A stretch of 64,000 nt of DNA from JAJYSO01 sp964586655 (GCA_964586655.1 CAZPGY010000007.1:54012-118011); one strand, 5' to 3'. Shown: positions 16,284-25,757, counted from the first letter of the stretch. Notes: generated by a model from the sequence alone, not told the origin. Made by a program: numbers and translations.

Positions 16284-17915
16284 TTATTTTGATGTAGAAT
16301 CATTGACTGTTGAGGGGTTTTGGGATTTAAATTTCAAATTTTGTTTATTTTTTTGTGCAGAAGAATCTGTCGGAAGATTCAAAGCTTTAGTGGGAGCTGT
16401 TGCTGCTGCCGGACAGTCTAAGCATATCAGTTCCGAATTTTTATAAGTCAGATAATGATCATAATATTCTTTTTTCAGTCCTTCTATAAGGGATGATAGT
16501 CTTTTGTCGATTTTAAAGACCGTATTTTCAGGTAAATGTAAAGATAAATTAATTTTTTGACGACTAATATTTCGTTTTTTCAGATATAAGGAGGAAACCC
16601 GATCCAGATAAAGCGTGTCTTGATGATACCGATTTCTATAGATCAACTGGTGGGTGCTCACCGACTCCAAGCTGTGCACTTTCATCTCTTTGAAAATTTC
16701 CAAACTCGATTTATCCGAGGAGGGAATCAATTTTAAGTCCACCGCTTTGGAATAGGTTTCTCCTTCAAAACGGAATAAAGTAGATGGTTGCTGTGGAAGA
16801 TTTGTGTTGAAATAAGTTTGTATATAGAGTGTGTCCTGCGGAGAAAGATGAAGCGGTTTGGTTTGGGAATGGGAGAGAATCGTAGTGTTCAAATAATTCC
16901 AGTTTGGTGTGTATACCGCCAAAGGAATTAGCGATAAAATCCAGATTCCTGCAAGCACCAAAACGCCGGTAAGTCCAATAGATTTTGCCTGAGGTCTTAT
17001 AATTTTCAGTCCCGCCAAAATTAACAGGAACAATGGGATGGCGGTCAATAAAAACGTTAACAGATAGGCCACCCATTCTGGCAATTTGGTATAGATTCCC
17101 AGGATATCGGGGATGGGGGAGAAGCCGGAAAAAGAGATGGCGCCCAGGGTAATAAAACTCAAAAGGAGCCCTAATAGTCCTAAACCGGCTACCAAGACGA
17201 TAAATATCCCAATTATAACGGCAATAATTTTTATAATCCCGACAAGAACTTTTCCCAGGACTTCCAAGAAATCTCTAAATCCGGAATAGTTGGCGTTTTC
17301 GACCTTGTTTTTGACTTGAGAAAATTCCTCCCTGACCTTGCGTTCTATATTGTCGATATCGATTTTCTCGCCATGCATTTTTAATTTCTGTGCCGTAGAT
17401 CGCGCCCCCGGAACAACTGCCCATAGCACAATATAAATTAGGAAAATGGTGGATCCGGCAAAGAAGAGATCGTCGTCAATAAAAGTAGGCAAAAACAGAA
17501 GGAAGAGGAAAATGCCTCGAATTAAAATACGACTGATGCCAAGGTAATGCCCCAATCCGGCACATACTCCGGCTAAAGTGCGGTGTTCGATATCTCGATA
17601 AAGTCCTTTTGTCGATTTGAAGGTTTGATGAGTAGTGGTTGAATCTGCTTCTTCCTCCATCTTATAATCTTCGGGCTGCCCCATTTGGGCGATGATATTG
17701 TCAACCGCTTCTAAACCAATAACTTCTTTTTGATCCTCTTGTTTAGCGATAAAAAGTTCGGCAATCCGCGCTTCAATATCCTGCAAAGTCTCTTCCCGAC
17801 TTTCCGGATCAAGAGAAGTAGAAATGGCCTTGAGGTATTTGTCAAGTTTGTGATAGGCATCTTCATCGATGTAAAAATTAATGCCGCCAAGGTTAATGGT
17901 GATTGTCTTATTCAT
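16284..17915 (-). CDS. PspC domain membrane protein
   Basis: A 543-residue membrane protein. Residues 1-95 are soluble and acidic. A PspC domain occupies about 103-170 (KGLYRDIEHRTLAGVCAGLGHYLG followed by two membrane segments). Four more hydrophobic segments follow at about 215-245, 250-270, 285-305 and 315-340. The last 200 residues are a predicted periplasmic beta-rich domain with conserved CLDCP near the C-terminus. PspC proteins are linked to envelope stress response. The start overlaps the end of the PadR gene by 8 bp, so the two are translationally coupled and PadR probably represses this operon. Function beyond that is inferred from the family. Confidence 0.88.
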   Translation of the reverse strand: MNKTITINLGGINFYIDEDAYHKLDKYLKAISTSLDPESREETLQDIEARIAELFIAKQEDQKEVIGLEAVDNIIAQMGQPEDYKMEEEADSTTTHQTFKSTKGLYRDIEHRTLAGVCAGLGHYLGISRILIRGIFLFLLFLPTFIDDDLFFAGSTIFLIYIVLWAVVPGARSTAQKLKMHGEKIDIDNIERKVREEFSQVKNKVENANYSGFRDFLEVLGKVLVGIIKIIAVIIGIFIVLVAGLGLLGLLLSFITLGAISFSGFSPIPDILGIYTKLPEWVAYLLTFLLTAIPLFLLILAGLKIIRPQAKSIGLTGVLVLAGIWILSLIPLAVYTPNWNYLNTTILSHSQTKPLHLSPQDTLYIQTYFNTNLPQQPSTLFRFEGETYSKAVDLKLIPSSDKSSLEIFKEMKVHSLESVSTHQLIYRNRYHQDTLYLDRVSSLYLKKRNISRQKINLSLHLPENTVFKIDKRLSSLIEGLKKEYYDHYLTYKNSELICLDCPAAATAPTKALNLPTDSSAQKNKQNLKFKSQNPSTVNDSTSK

Positions 17916-18252
17916 CGCTTTTTGTGTTTTGCGTCGTTATGGATTGTACAGAGGTTTCTAAACTATTCCAGGTGTTGGAAAGTTCCCGTAAGAATTTTTT
18001 GCCCTTATCGGTTAAGCTGTAATACTTCCGCGGAGGCCCTCCGGTAGATTCCTCCCAACGGTAACTCAATAAACCCGAATTCTTTAGGCGAGTCATTAAC
18101 GGGTAAATCGTTCCCTCAACAACCAAAAGTTCCGCCTTTTTTAAGGTGTCTAAAATGTCTCCCACATAGGCATCTTGTTGATCTATAATGCTCAGGATGC
18201 AATATTCCAGTATGCCTTTTCGCATTTGGGCTTTGGTGTTTTCGAGCTTCAT
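17908..18252 (-). CDS. PadR family transcriptional regulator
   Basis: A 114-residue regulator. Residues 10-95 form the PadR winged helix (MRKGILEYCILSIIDQQDAYVGDIL, then LLVVEGTIYPLMTRLKNSGLLSYRWEES, then GPPRKYYSLTDKGKKFL). It is the first gene of the PadR-PspC operon and overlaps the next gene by 8 bp. A promoter with a TAGTACTA palindrome between its two boxes lies about 200 bp upstream (18454-18498), which fits autorepression. The signal sensed is unknown. Confidence 0.92.
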   Translation of the reverse strand: MKLENTKAQMRKGILEYCILSIIDQQDAYVGDILDTLKKAELLVVEGTIYPLMTRLKNSGLLSYRWEESTGGPPRKYYSLTDKGKKFLRELSNTWNSLETSVQSITTQNTKSDE

Positions 18253-18323
18253 TGGTTTTTATATTTCATATAACAAAATTGTTAAACAACTGAAAAACAA
18301 TATTCTAAGAAATTGTTATCTGC

Positions 18324-18363
18324 TTTATGTTAGCGACCCGCGGGCGCTCTTGGAATTTAGTAT
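18324..18363. repeat. 40-bp intergenic repeat, copy 1
   Basis: TTTATGTTAGCGACCCGCGG followed by GCGCTCTTGGAATTTAGTAT. Closely related copies are at 30678-30717 and, partially, 34261-34290. The core CCCGCGGG is palindromic and the right side resembles the GGTAT end of the miniature elements. Confidence 0.65.
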
Positions 18364-18453
18364 GAATTCCCGATTAAAGCTTTTTTGGGTTTTTGAACTG
18401 AAAAAAGCTAAGGAACGAGAAGCCTATTTCGCATGGTGAAACCACGCTTGGTA

Positions 18454-18498
18454 CAAAGATATGTAAATTATATAGTACTATGCAATACAAAGTAGTAT
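18454..18498 (-). promoter_or_regulatory. PadR operon promoter with palindromic operator
   Basis: On the minus strand, TTG (18485-18483), a 21-nt spacer, then TATCTTTG (18461-18454) fit the Bacteroidota promoter. The spacer contains the perfect palindrome TAGTACTA (18473-18480), and a related AGTAGTAT lies at 18491-18498. This is a natural place for PadR to bind and block transcription. Confidence 0.65.
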
Positions 18499-18737
18499 AT
18501 AATAACATATATTTAACATTTTCAGGTTAAGGAAACCGATTTTTTGTCACGAACGCAGCGTGGAAGTAATCAAAATAAAATTGTGTAGCGGATTTTTTGC
18601 ATGCCTGGGCTGTGTGATGTGGGGGCTGATTGATTTCTTATTGCGGATTGCGGTCTGATCGGTTTTTTTATCACTAAACTCGGGGAGTTGTCGGCTAAAC
18701 TTCTACATTTGTGTTTCCAAAAATAAAACGGGTTTTT

Positions 18738-20609
18738 ATGAAGAGCAGTTCCTCATTTCTTTTGATAATTTTATTTTTATCTGCTACCGCACTGTCGGCT
18801 CAGGAGCTTTATATGCCCCGAGCCATAAAAGAGGCTTATGCCGAGGGAACCCGCGACTTTAGCGGAGAACCCGGTGAGAATTATTGGCAAAACCATGGGG
18901 TTTATGATCTCAAAATAAAATTGACTCCTCCTGACCGGCTGGTCACCGGAAACGAAACTATTGTTTACACCAACAACAGTCCGGATACTTTAAAAAAACT
19001 CAATTTTAAATTGATCGCCAATGTGCACAAGCTCACTTCTCCGCGTTGGCGCGTGGTACCTAAGGATTTTTTGACCACCGGGCTGCACATTGATAAATAT
19101 GTGGTCAACGGACAAGCAGTTGATTGGCCGGGGAATGTACTGGATGGAACCAATAAATGGATCGAGTTGTCAAATCCCTTGTTGCCCGGAGAAAGCATCA
19201 ACTTGTACTTGGAATGGCATTACCAGCTGTCTAAAAAGAGCGGTCGGGAGGGGGTTATTTTTGATCATACTTTTTTCTTGGCCTATTTTTATCCGCGCAT
19301 TGCTGTTTATGACGATTACAACGGATGGGATCGAATGCCCCATAACTTGGCCCAAGAATTTTATAATGATTTTAATGACTACACCCTTGCGGTCACGGTC
19401 CCCAAAAACTATGTGGTGTGGGCAACAGGGGTGTTACAAAATGCAGCGCAAGTACTCAAACCTCATTATGCTCAATTGTATAAAAAATCAAAAACCGGCG
19501 ATGCGCTTGTTCACATCATTACGGAAGCCGATTTGAATAAAGAAATTACCAAGCAAAAAAATAATACTTGGATTTTCAAAGCCCAAAACATTACCGATGT
19601 GGCCTTGGCAGTGAGTAATGAATACAAATGGGATGCGAGCAGTGTCGAGCTTGACGATGGACGCCGAATCAGCGTTCAGGCGGCTTACAATCCGGCAGCA
19701 ACAGATTTTGAAAAGATGGTTCAATATACCAAGCACGCTATCCAATGGTTTTCTGAAGAAATGCCCGGTATGCCTTATCCCTATCCTAAAATGACCGTGG
19801 TGCGCGGGTATGCCGGTATGGAGTATCCCATGATGGCCAATGACAATTCCCATCCTGATAATCCTATTTTTGCTCGATTTGTAGCCGAACATGAAATAGC
19901 GCATACTTATTTTCCCTTTTTTATGGGCACCAACCAAACCCGATTCGGATTTATGGACGAAGGTTGGGCAACTACCTTTGAATACTTGATTGGAATTGAA
20001 GATTTGGGGCGTAAAAAAGCAATTGATTTCTATCGAAATTTTAGGGTCAAGTCTTGGATTAACGATCGGTCTTTTGCGGCAGAGATTCCCATTATTGTGC
20101 CGAGCAATATGCTGAGTGTTGAGCCGATGAAAAACAACGAATATGAAAAAGCTTCCCTCGGATATTTGGCGCTGCGAGATTTACTCGGTCCTCAAAAGTT
20201 TCTGGAAGTACTTCACGGCTATATGAATCGGTGGAAAGGGAAACACCCAACTCCTTGGGATTTTTTCTATTCTTTTAACGACCTGTCCGGTAAAAACTTG
20301 AACTGGTTTTGGGAACGCTGGTTTTTTAGTCACAATTATATTGATTTCGGAATCGAAAAGGTGCAGATTCACGGTGGAGAAGTAGGGGTGGAGATTCGAA
20401 ATATCGGCGGTTTTCCGGCTCCTTTTGACGTCAAAGTAAAATTGACCGATGGCCGGGTTAAAACCTTTCATCAAGGCCCCGGAATTTGGAAAACGGACAA
20501 GAAAGTATATCAGCTGAAGCTCCACAATATCGGTAAAATTAAATCCATCAGCCTGTATGGCGGGATTTTTATAGATGCCGATTTGTCCAATAACACTTGG
20601 GTGAGATAA
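18738..20609 (+). CDS. M1 family zinc metallopeptidase, secreted
   Basis: A 623-residue secreted peptidase. The signal peptide (residues 1-22) ends in ALSAQ. The zinc site is HEIAH at residues 385-389 with the third ligand Glu408 in DEGWA, and the exopeptidase-type loop GYAGMEYP is near 357-364 in place of the canonical GAMEN. It would cleave N-terminal residues from peptides in the periplasm or at the cell surface. I chose the ATG at 18738, because an earlier GTG at 18711 overlaps a TACATTTG promoter-like box (18704-18711). It may be cotranscribed with the MFS gene 36 bp downstream. Confidence 0.9.
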   Translation: MKSSSSFLLIILFLSATALSAQELYMPRAIKEAYAEGTRDFSGEPGENYWQNHGVYDLKIKLTPPDRLVTGNETIVYTNNSPDTLKKLNFKLIANVHKLTSPRWRVVPKDFLTTGLHIDKYVVNGQAVDWPGNVLDGTNKWIELSNPLLPGESINLYLEWHYQLSKKSGREGVIFDHTFFLAYFYPRIAVYDDYNGWDRMPHNLAQEFYNDFNDYTLAVTVPKNYVVWATGVLQNAAQVLKPHYAQLYKKSKTGDALVHIITEADLNKEITKQKNNTWIFKAQNITDVALAVSNEYKWDASSVELDDGRRISVQAAYNPAATDFEKMVQYTKHAIQWFSEEMPGMPYPYPKMTVVRGYAGMEYPMMANDNSHPDNPIFARFVAEHEIAHTYFPFFMGTNQTRFGFMDEGWATTFEYLIGIEDLGRKKAIDFYRNFRVKSWINDRSFAAEIPIIVPSNMLSVEPMKNNEYEKASLGYLALRDLLGPQKFLEVLHGYMNRWKGKHPTPWDFFYSFNDLSGKNLNWFWERWFFSHNYIDFGIEKVQIHGGEVGVEIRNIGGFPAPFDVKVKLTDGRVKTFHQGPGIWKTDKKVYQLKLHNIGKIKSISLYGGIFIDADLSNNTWVR

Positions 20610-20645
20610 GATAAGCCCGATAAGAACCCTGCCGAGTAAGTGTCC

Positions 20646-21917
20646 ATGAAAAAAAACAATCCATACGAAGCCTTGAAATTCAAGGAATTTAACCTGTATA
20701 TGTGGGTGCGTTTTGCCGTTACTTTTGCCTGGACGATGCAATTTGTGGTGATTGAATGGGAGGTGTACAGCCTTACCAAAAATCCTTTATCGCTTGGGCT
20801 TATCGGTTTGATGGAAGTGGTGCCGGCGGTTTCTATGGCGCTCTTTGCCGGGCACGTGGTAGATCAGGTTGAAAAAAAGGGGCTTTTGACCCAATGTATC
20901 TTGGGGTTCACCGTAATCAGCTTGGGTTTGTTTTTGCTCACTTGGCCGCTGATAACAAGCGACTGGAATAAGGACTGGGTTTTATACGGGGTGTATTTCT
21001 TAGTGTTTTTAGGCGGGTTTGTCAGGGCATTTACCGGCCCCACCATGTTCTCGATGCTCGCATTGGTAGTGCCTAAAAAAACCTACCCCAATGCCATTAC
21101 CTGGAATAGTACCACTCGGCAAATGGCACGGGTACTCGGTCCTGCCTTTGGTGGCTTGGCCATACACTGGATAGGGGTACATTGGTCGCTGTGCATTATT
21201 TTTGGAATGGCGCTGCTCGCGCTGATAGGGTTGATTCCCATTGATAAAAAGCCCATCCTCAATCCCAATCTTGGAGAACCGGTTTTTAAAAGTTTGAAAA
21301 AAGGAGTCAAATTTGTTTTTAGTACCAAAGTTATTTTAGGAGCCATCACTTTAGATATGATTGCGGTACTGTTTGGTGGAGCCGTGGCTTTGTTGCCTAT
21401 TTTTGCACAGGATATCCTGCAGGTAGGTTCTGAAGGCTTTGGCGTTTTGCGCGCAGCACCGGCTGTGGGCGCTTTCTTGACCATGGTTTTGTCGGCTTAC
21501 TTTCCTTTAAACCGAAAAGCGGGGATGAAATTATTGCTCTCCGTATTGGGGTTTGGCGTGGCAACCATTGTTTTTGGCCTTTCTACTTGGTTTTGGATCT
21601 CGGTGATAGCCCTGTTTTTCAGTGGCGCTGTAGATGGCATTTCCATGATTATCAGACAAACAATCCTACAGCTTAAAACCCCGGATGCGATGCGCGGTCG
21701 GGTGTCTTCCGTCAATGCAATTTTTGTGGGTTCTTCTAATGAGCTCGGCGCTTTTGAAAGTGGACTGACCGCCAAATGGATGGGAACGGTTACAGCGGTT
21801 GTTTTTGGGGGCGCAATGACCGTGATTACCGTGGTTGCTTCCGGATTTGGGTTCCCACAATTGCGTCAACTCGATTTGCAAAAGGAAGTGGAGGAAAATA
21901 AAAAGGAACCTTCATAA
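20646..21917 (+). CDS. MFS transporter (enterobactin-exporter-like)
   Basis: A 423-residue major facilitator protein with about eleven to twelve membrane segments. The first cytoplasmic loop contains GHVVDQVEKKG, matching the MFS DRxGRR-type motif A, and the second half contains a loop with MRGRVSSVNAIFVGSSNELG, a signature of the MFS_3/EntS-like exporter subfamily. It probably exports a small molecule; the substrate is unknown. The ATG at 20646 is preferred over the GTG at 20640. It follows the M1 peptidase by 36 bp on the same strand. Confidence 0.9.
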   Translation: MKKNNPYEALKFKEFNLYMWVRFAVTFAWTMQFVVIEWEVYSLTKNPLSLGLIGLMEVVPAVSMALFAGHVVDQVEKKGLLTQCILGFTVISLGLFLLTWPLITSDWNKDWVLYGVYFLVFLGGFVRAFTGPTMFSMLALVVPKKTYPNAITWNSTTRQMARVLGPAFGGLAIHWIGVHWSLCIIFGMALLALIGLIPIDKKPILNPNLGEPVFKSLKKGVKFVFSTKVILGAITLDMIAVLFGGAVALLPIFAQDILQVGSEGFGVLRAAPAVGAFLTMVLSAYFPLNRKAGMKLLLSVLGFGVATIVFGLSTWFWISVIALFFSGAVDGISMIIRQTILQLKTPDAMRGRVSSVNAIFVGSSNELGAFESGLTAKWMGTVTAVVFGGAMTVITVVASGFGFPQLRQLDLQKEVEENKKEPS

Positions 21918-21946
21918 AGTGATAGCAAAAATGACTTATCCCGAAA

Positions 21947-22282
21947 AATACAAGCAATAGGAATGCTCCATAGCCCAAATTTGAGCTAATACCAAAATGA
22001 TAAATTAATTAGTCCAATCTTTCTATGAAAATTCCAAATCTCTGCGTTAATCCCGCACGTGCGGGACGTCGTAGCTTTGGCTATGACTGTGCTTTTTGCC
22101 TTGACCTTTGAAATTTTCATCACGAAATATTAGCGCAATTAATAAATCACTTTGGTATAAAATATTTGTCTACGAATACCCCTTCAAAGGTTTTAAAATT
22201 CTTGAACTTGAAGGGGTATACAGACTTGTTGAGGAATGACTATTTAATGATCCCTCAATTTGCAGTGAATTTTTCGGGCTAT
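21947..22282 (-). repeat. Intergenic repeat interrupted by a miniature element
   Basis: The reverse complement matches 1950-2103 on both sides of a 168-bp insertion at 21990-22157. Both copies carry a hairpin with CTTCAAG-type arms next to GGGGTATTC. The two copies lie about 20 kb apart in opposite orientation. Confidence 0.8.
21990..22157. mobile_element. Miniature inverted-repeat element with TAA target duplication and empty-site partner
   Basis: Ends TACCAAAATGATAAATTAATT and AATAAATCACTTTGGTA are inverted. TAA direct repeats flank it (21987-21989 and 22158-22160); the empty site at 1950-2103 has a single TAA/TTA at the same place. Inside are the palindrome TCCCGCACGTGCGGGA (22051-22066), the hairpin CGTAGC-TTTG-GCTATG (22070-22085), and in reverse the blocks TTAACGCAGAG and TCAAGGCAAAAA shared with 15579-15737. 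No coding capacity. Confidence 0.8.
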
Positions 22283-22355
22283 AAATCTTCAGGCCAGTTC
22301 ATAAATCAAATGGATATGAAAAAGTGAGGCAGTATGATGCGGAGGATATTTTACA

Positions 22356-22385
22356 TAAAAAAACCGCCCCAACTTTTTGAGGCGG
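22356..22385 (-). terminator. Intrinsic terminator of the DUF2723 gene
   Basis: Read leftward, CCGCCTC and GGGGCGG pair over 7 bp (one G-U) around an 8-nt loop and are followed by eight T. It lies 38 bp after the stop codon of the gene at 22423-25620. Confidence 0.85.
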
Positions 22386-22422
22386 TGTATTTCTCCATAA
22401 CGGTTGAGTTTAAGCTCGTTGT

Positions 22423-25400
22423 TTATTGAATGGTAACATTGATTTTGTTGAGATAAGCTTTAAACTCCTCCGTTTTCTTTTTAATGTATTCTTCGGTGTC
22501 GTTGGTTTTTACAATCCTGAGCAGTCGTCTGTAATGTGCAATGGTTTCTTGCACGCGATTGCTCATCATTTTACGATCTCCCGGCGGGAGATAGCTGTAA
22601 TAATCGATTTGTTGTTGATAAATGCCGGCCAGGTGATTCCATATTTCTCGGGCCCTTTGGGTTTCTCCGATCTTATAATAATCTGCAATAAATGGATACA
22701 CCAAGGTGTAGTACCCCATTTTATCAATAGGCAATTTTTCCATGGCCAAATCAAGTACGTTTTTGGCTTTGTCATAGGCATTTATTGCAATGAGTTCTTG
22801 AACCAGTCGAGCCATTTTTGAGCGATAGGAAATGGATTGTCTACGGGTTTCGGGGTCATAATACATATCGGGATCACCACTGTTGCCCCAGTGCCAGTCC
22901 ATCACCTGCTTATAGAGCTCTTGGGGGTCGATACGCCCTAAGGTACCATAGCCATGTGCTTCGGTTTTTATGGGGACCAATTCATAAGTAAGCCCGGAGA
23001 CCTCGAGGTAATCGCGCATCCACAGGTATTGAGCGGCGTCATTGCTGCCTCCGGAAAAGTAAACCGGACGCGTCCAGTCGAGATTGGCCACTACATCCAA
23101 CATCAGCAAAATATTTTTGGTAATTTGATTGGTACCAATATGAAGGTGAATGTAGGGAAGGACCTTATCCCGATCGTCTTCCTTCACGATGCCGCTTTGA
23201 ATGGCATTTTCTATATTGACTTTAATTTTAATGTTTTTGGTGGGGAAGGTGTTTATTTGATGCCCATTTGACAATTTGACTTTGGTAGACGGGTTGTCAC
23301 TCTTGATATATTTTAACCAATTGGCCAATAACATGGTATCCGGCACACGAGGATCGCGACGATACAGAACCACATCGTTGGTGCCATAGGTATAATTATC
23401 GTGTGTTAAGGTGGTTTCCAAAGGGGGGCTTTTATAGGTTTCCCGTTTCATTTGGTCGATATACCAAGCGGTGGCAAACAAACTGGTATTGATAACTTTG
23501 ACATCGGTACGCACGCCTTCTACTTCTTGAGCATACCACAAGGGGAACGTATCGTTGTCGCCCACGGTGAATAAAATGCCGTTTGTACCCACTGAATTCA
23601 AATAATTCTTGGCTAATGCCGTGGCGGTGCGCTTGCCTGATCGGTCGTGATCATCCCAATTTTGTTGCGCCATCAGCGCCGGAACCGCTAAAAGGCATAT
23701 CAAGGTCAGCGCGGGTGCCAAGATGTTGGGCTTGAGGTATTTTTTTAGCTTGTCATATAATGCATAAACGCCAAAGCCTATCCATATAGAAAAAGCATAA
23801 AAAGAGCCAACCCTTGCATAATCCCTTTCTCGGGGTTCGAATGGTCGTTCATTGAGATAGAAAGTTAAAATTAGCCCGGTAAACAGAAATAATACCATGA
23901 TGACCCAAAAGTTGCGTTTGTCTTTATCAAACTGAAAGAACAAACCAATCAATCCCAAAATAAGCGGTAAGAAATAATAGGTGTTTCTCGCGGCATCATT
24001 TTTGACCAAATCGGGCAGGTGTTTTTGCGAGCCAAAGAAAAAACTGTCGATAGGGGTAATTCCGCTCATCCAATTTCCATGTTCATTGGTGTATCGCCCT
24101 TGGGTATCATCTTGTCGCCCGACAAAATTCCACATAAAGTAGCGGAAATACATGTACATAAATTGGTAATTGAACATAAATTCCAGATTGGCACCCAGCG
24201 TAGGCTTTTTAATAATCAGGTGACTGCCGTATTGATCAAAAAATTGAGCCAAACCGGAATTGTCAATTTTCCCTTGTGCGTAGCCTTTCTTTACTTGCTG
24301 CACGAGCCTTCGCAGCTGTTCGTTGCCACTGTCTTCCGGTTTTAGGTGAAACTCCACCGCTTCGGTCATATCCATATAATTAATGATATGCGAAGTTTTG
24401 GTGCTCCACAACCGTGATAAAAATGCCTTTTGATCGTCTGGTGCATTTTGTTTGGCATTTTTAGGGTTGTTGACAATTTCGTATCGCCCTGTTTCGTGGT
24501 TTTGTACATATTTGGGTTTGCCGTCAACATAGGGGTTTTCTTCATCTAAACCCGCATAAATATAAGTGAACAGGGTTCCGTTAAATAAAGGGTGATGCGG
24601 ATATTGTTCGCGATTGTAATAAGCCAATAATGCCCGAGCGTTGTTGGGATCATTTTCATTGATTATGGTACCGGCATTGGCGCGGATGGGCAACATCAGC
24701 CAGCAGGAAAAACCAATAAAGATAAACAGGACGCTGAGAATGATAGTATTAAAATGGATGTATCCTTTTTTTCGGGTGTACCGAAGGCCAAAATAAATGG
24801 CAGCAATCAGAATAAGGGCGGCAATAATGGATCCGGAACCAAAAGGGAGGCCAATGGAATTGATAAAGAATATTTCCAGATATCCAAAGAAAGAAAGCGC
24901 ATAGGGGAGCAGGAACATAAAAATAAACAACAGAATGCCCACGACCACAATGCTGGCCAGGATAAAATTCTTTACGGTAATTTTTTCGGTGTGTTTAAAG
25001 TAATATAAATAGCCAATAGCGGGAATAACCAGTAGGGCTAAGAAATGGACACCAAAGGTTAATCCAACCAGAAAAGCCAATAGGATAAGCCATCGATTTC
25101 CTCGAGGTTTAAACATATCACGTTCCCACAACAAGCCCACGTAAAACATGGCGGCCATAAAGAACATGGCCATGGCATAAACCTCGGCTTCTACTGCGTT
25201 AAACCAAAAGCTATCAGTAAAAGTAAAGGCTAAAGAACCGATCAAGGCACTGCCGAGTACAGCCATTTTAGCGCCGGTATTTAAGGTGTCTGCCGGGCCT
25301 GATACCTTCCGAATCAACAGGCTTAGCGACCAAAACATAAAGAGAATTACAAAAGCACTGGAAAGGGCCGAAACCAAATTAATCATCAGTGCGATATGGG

Positions 25401-25620
25401 CACTATCTGAAGCAAAAATAGAAACAAAAGCACCAATCATTTGGAAGAGGGGTGCACCGGGAGGGTGACCTACTTGTAGTTTTGTCGATACGGAGATAAA
25501 TTCTCCGGGGTCCCAAAAACTTGCGGTGGGTTCTACAGTACTGCCATAGACAAACAAGGCGATGGCAAATACAACCCAGCCCAGTATTTTATTCCAACGG
25601 TTAAAATTGAATTCTTTCAT
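22423..25620 (-). CDS. DUF2723 (GT117 / POMT-like) multi-pass membrane protein
   Basis: A 1065-residue membrane protein. Residues 1-330 and about 530-680 contain roughly eleven hydrophobic segments, and the conserved start SFWDPGEFI (residues 34-42) with the acidic Asp-x-x-Glu pair matches the DUF2723 family, related to protein O-mannosyltransferases. The C-terminal 380 residues are a soluble region, probably periplasmic, containing a TVGDNDTFPLWYAQE segment. It likely transfers a sugar from a lipid-linked donor; in Bacteroidota homologues are tied to O-glycosylation of exported proteins, though the exact reaction here is inferred. The gene is monocistronic, with a terminator downstream. Confidence 0.9.
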   Translation of the reverse strand: MKEFNFNRWNKILGWVVFAIALFVYGSTVEPTASFWDPGEFISVSTKLQVGHPPGAPLFQMIGAFVSIFASDSAHIALMINLVSALSSAFVILFMFWSLSLLIRKVSGPADTLNTGAKMAVLGSALIGSLAFTFTDSFWFNAVEAEVYAMAMFFMAAMFYVGLLWERDMFKPRGNRWLILLAFLVGLTFGVHFLALLVIPAIGYLYYFKHTEKITVKNFILASIVVVGILLFIFMFLLPYALSFFGYLEIFFINSIGLPFGSGSIIAALILIAAIYFGLRYTRKKGYIHFNTIILSVLFIFIGFSCWLMLPIRANAGTIINENDPNNARALLAYYNREQYPHHPLFNGTLFTYIYAGLDEENPYVDGKPKYVQNHETGRYEIVNNPKNAKQNAPDDQKAFLSRLWSTKTSHIINYMDMTEAVEFHLKPEDSGNEQLRRLVQQVKKGYAQGKIDNSGLAQFFDQYGSHLIIKKPTLGANLEFMFNYQFMYMYFRYFMWNFVGRQDDTQGRYTNEHGNWMSGITPIDSFFFGSQKHLPDLVKNDAARNTYYFLPLILGLIGLFFQFDKDKRNFWVIMVLFLFTGLILTFYLNERPFEPRERDYARVGSFYAFSIWIGFGVYALYDKLKKYLKPNILAPALTLICLLAVPALMAQQNWDDHDRSGKRTATALAKNYLNSVGTNGILFTVGDNDTFPLWYAQEVEGVRTDVKVINTSLFATAWYIDQMKRETYKSPPLETTLTHDNYTYGTNDVVLYRRDPRVPDTMLLANWLKYIKSDNPSTKVKLSNGHQINTFPTKNIKIKVNIENAIQSGIVKEDDRDKVLPYIHLHIGTNQITKNILLMLDVVANLDWTRPVYFSGGSNDAAQYLWMRDYLEVSGLTYELVPIKTEAHGYGTLGRIDPQELYKQVMDWHWGNSGDPDMYYDPETRRQSISYRSKMARLVQELIAINAYDKAKNVLDLAMEKLPIDKMGYYTLVYPFIADYYKIGETQRAREIWNHLAGIYQQQIDYYSYLPPGDRKMMSNRVQETIAHYRRLLRIVKTNDTEEYIKKKTEEFKAYLNKINVTIQ

Positions 25621-25710
25621 GTTTTTGGTTTAAATCGATGAGGGCGAATTTAAGCATAAAACTTGAATGTCAGAGTTTCAAAAAAATTTTTTCAATTTTT
25701 CGTAAAAAGT

Positions 25711-25740
25711 TTGTCAGAATGAAAGATTGTATTAAATTTG
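25711..25740 (+). promoter_or_regulatory. Promoter of tRNA-Gln
   Basis: TTG (25711-25713), a 19-nt spacer, and TAAATTTG (25733-25740) are a near-ideal Bacteroidota promoter, 17 bp before the tRNA. Confidence 0.8.
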
Positions 25741-25757
25741 CAGCCGAATTTATTGAA

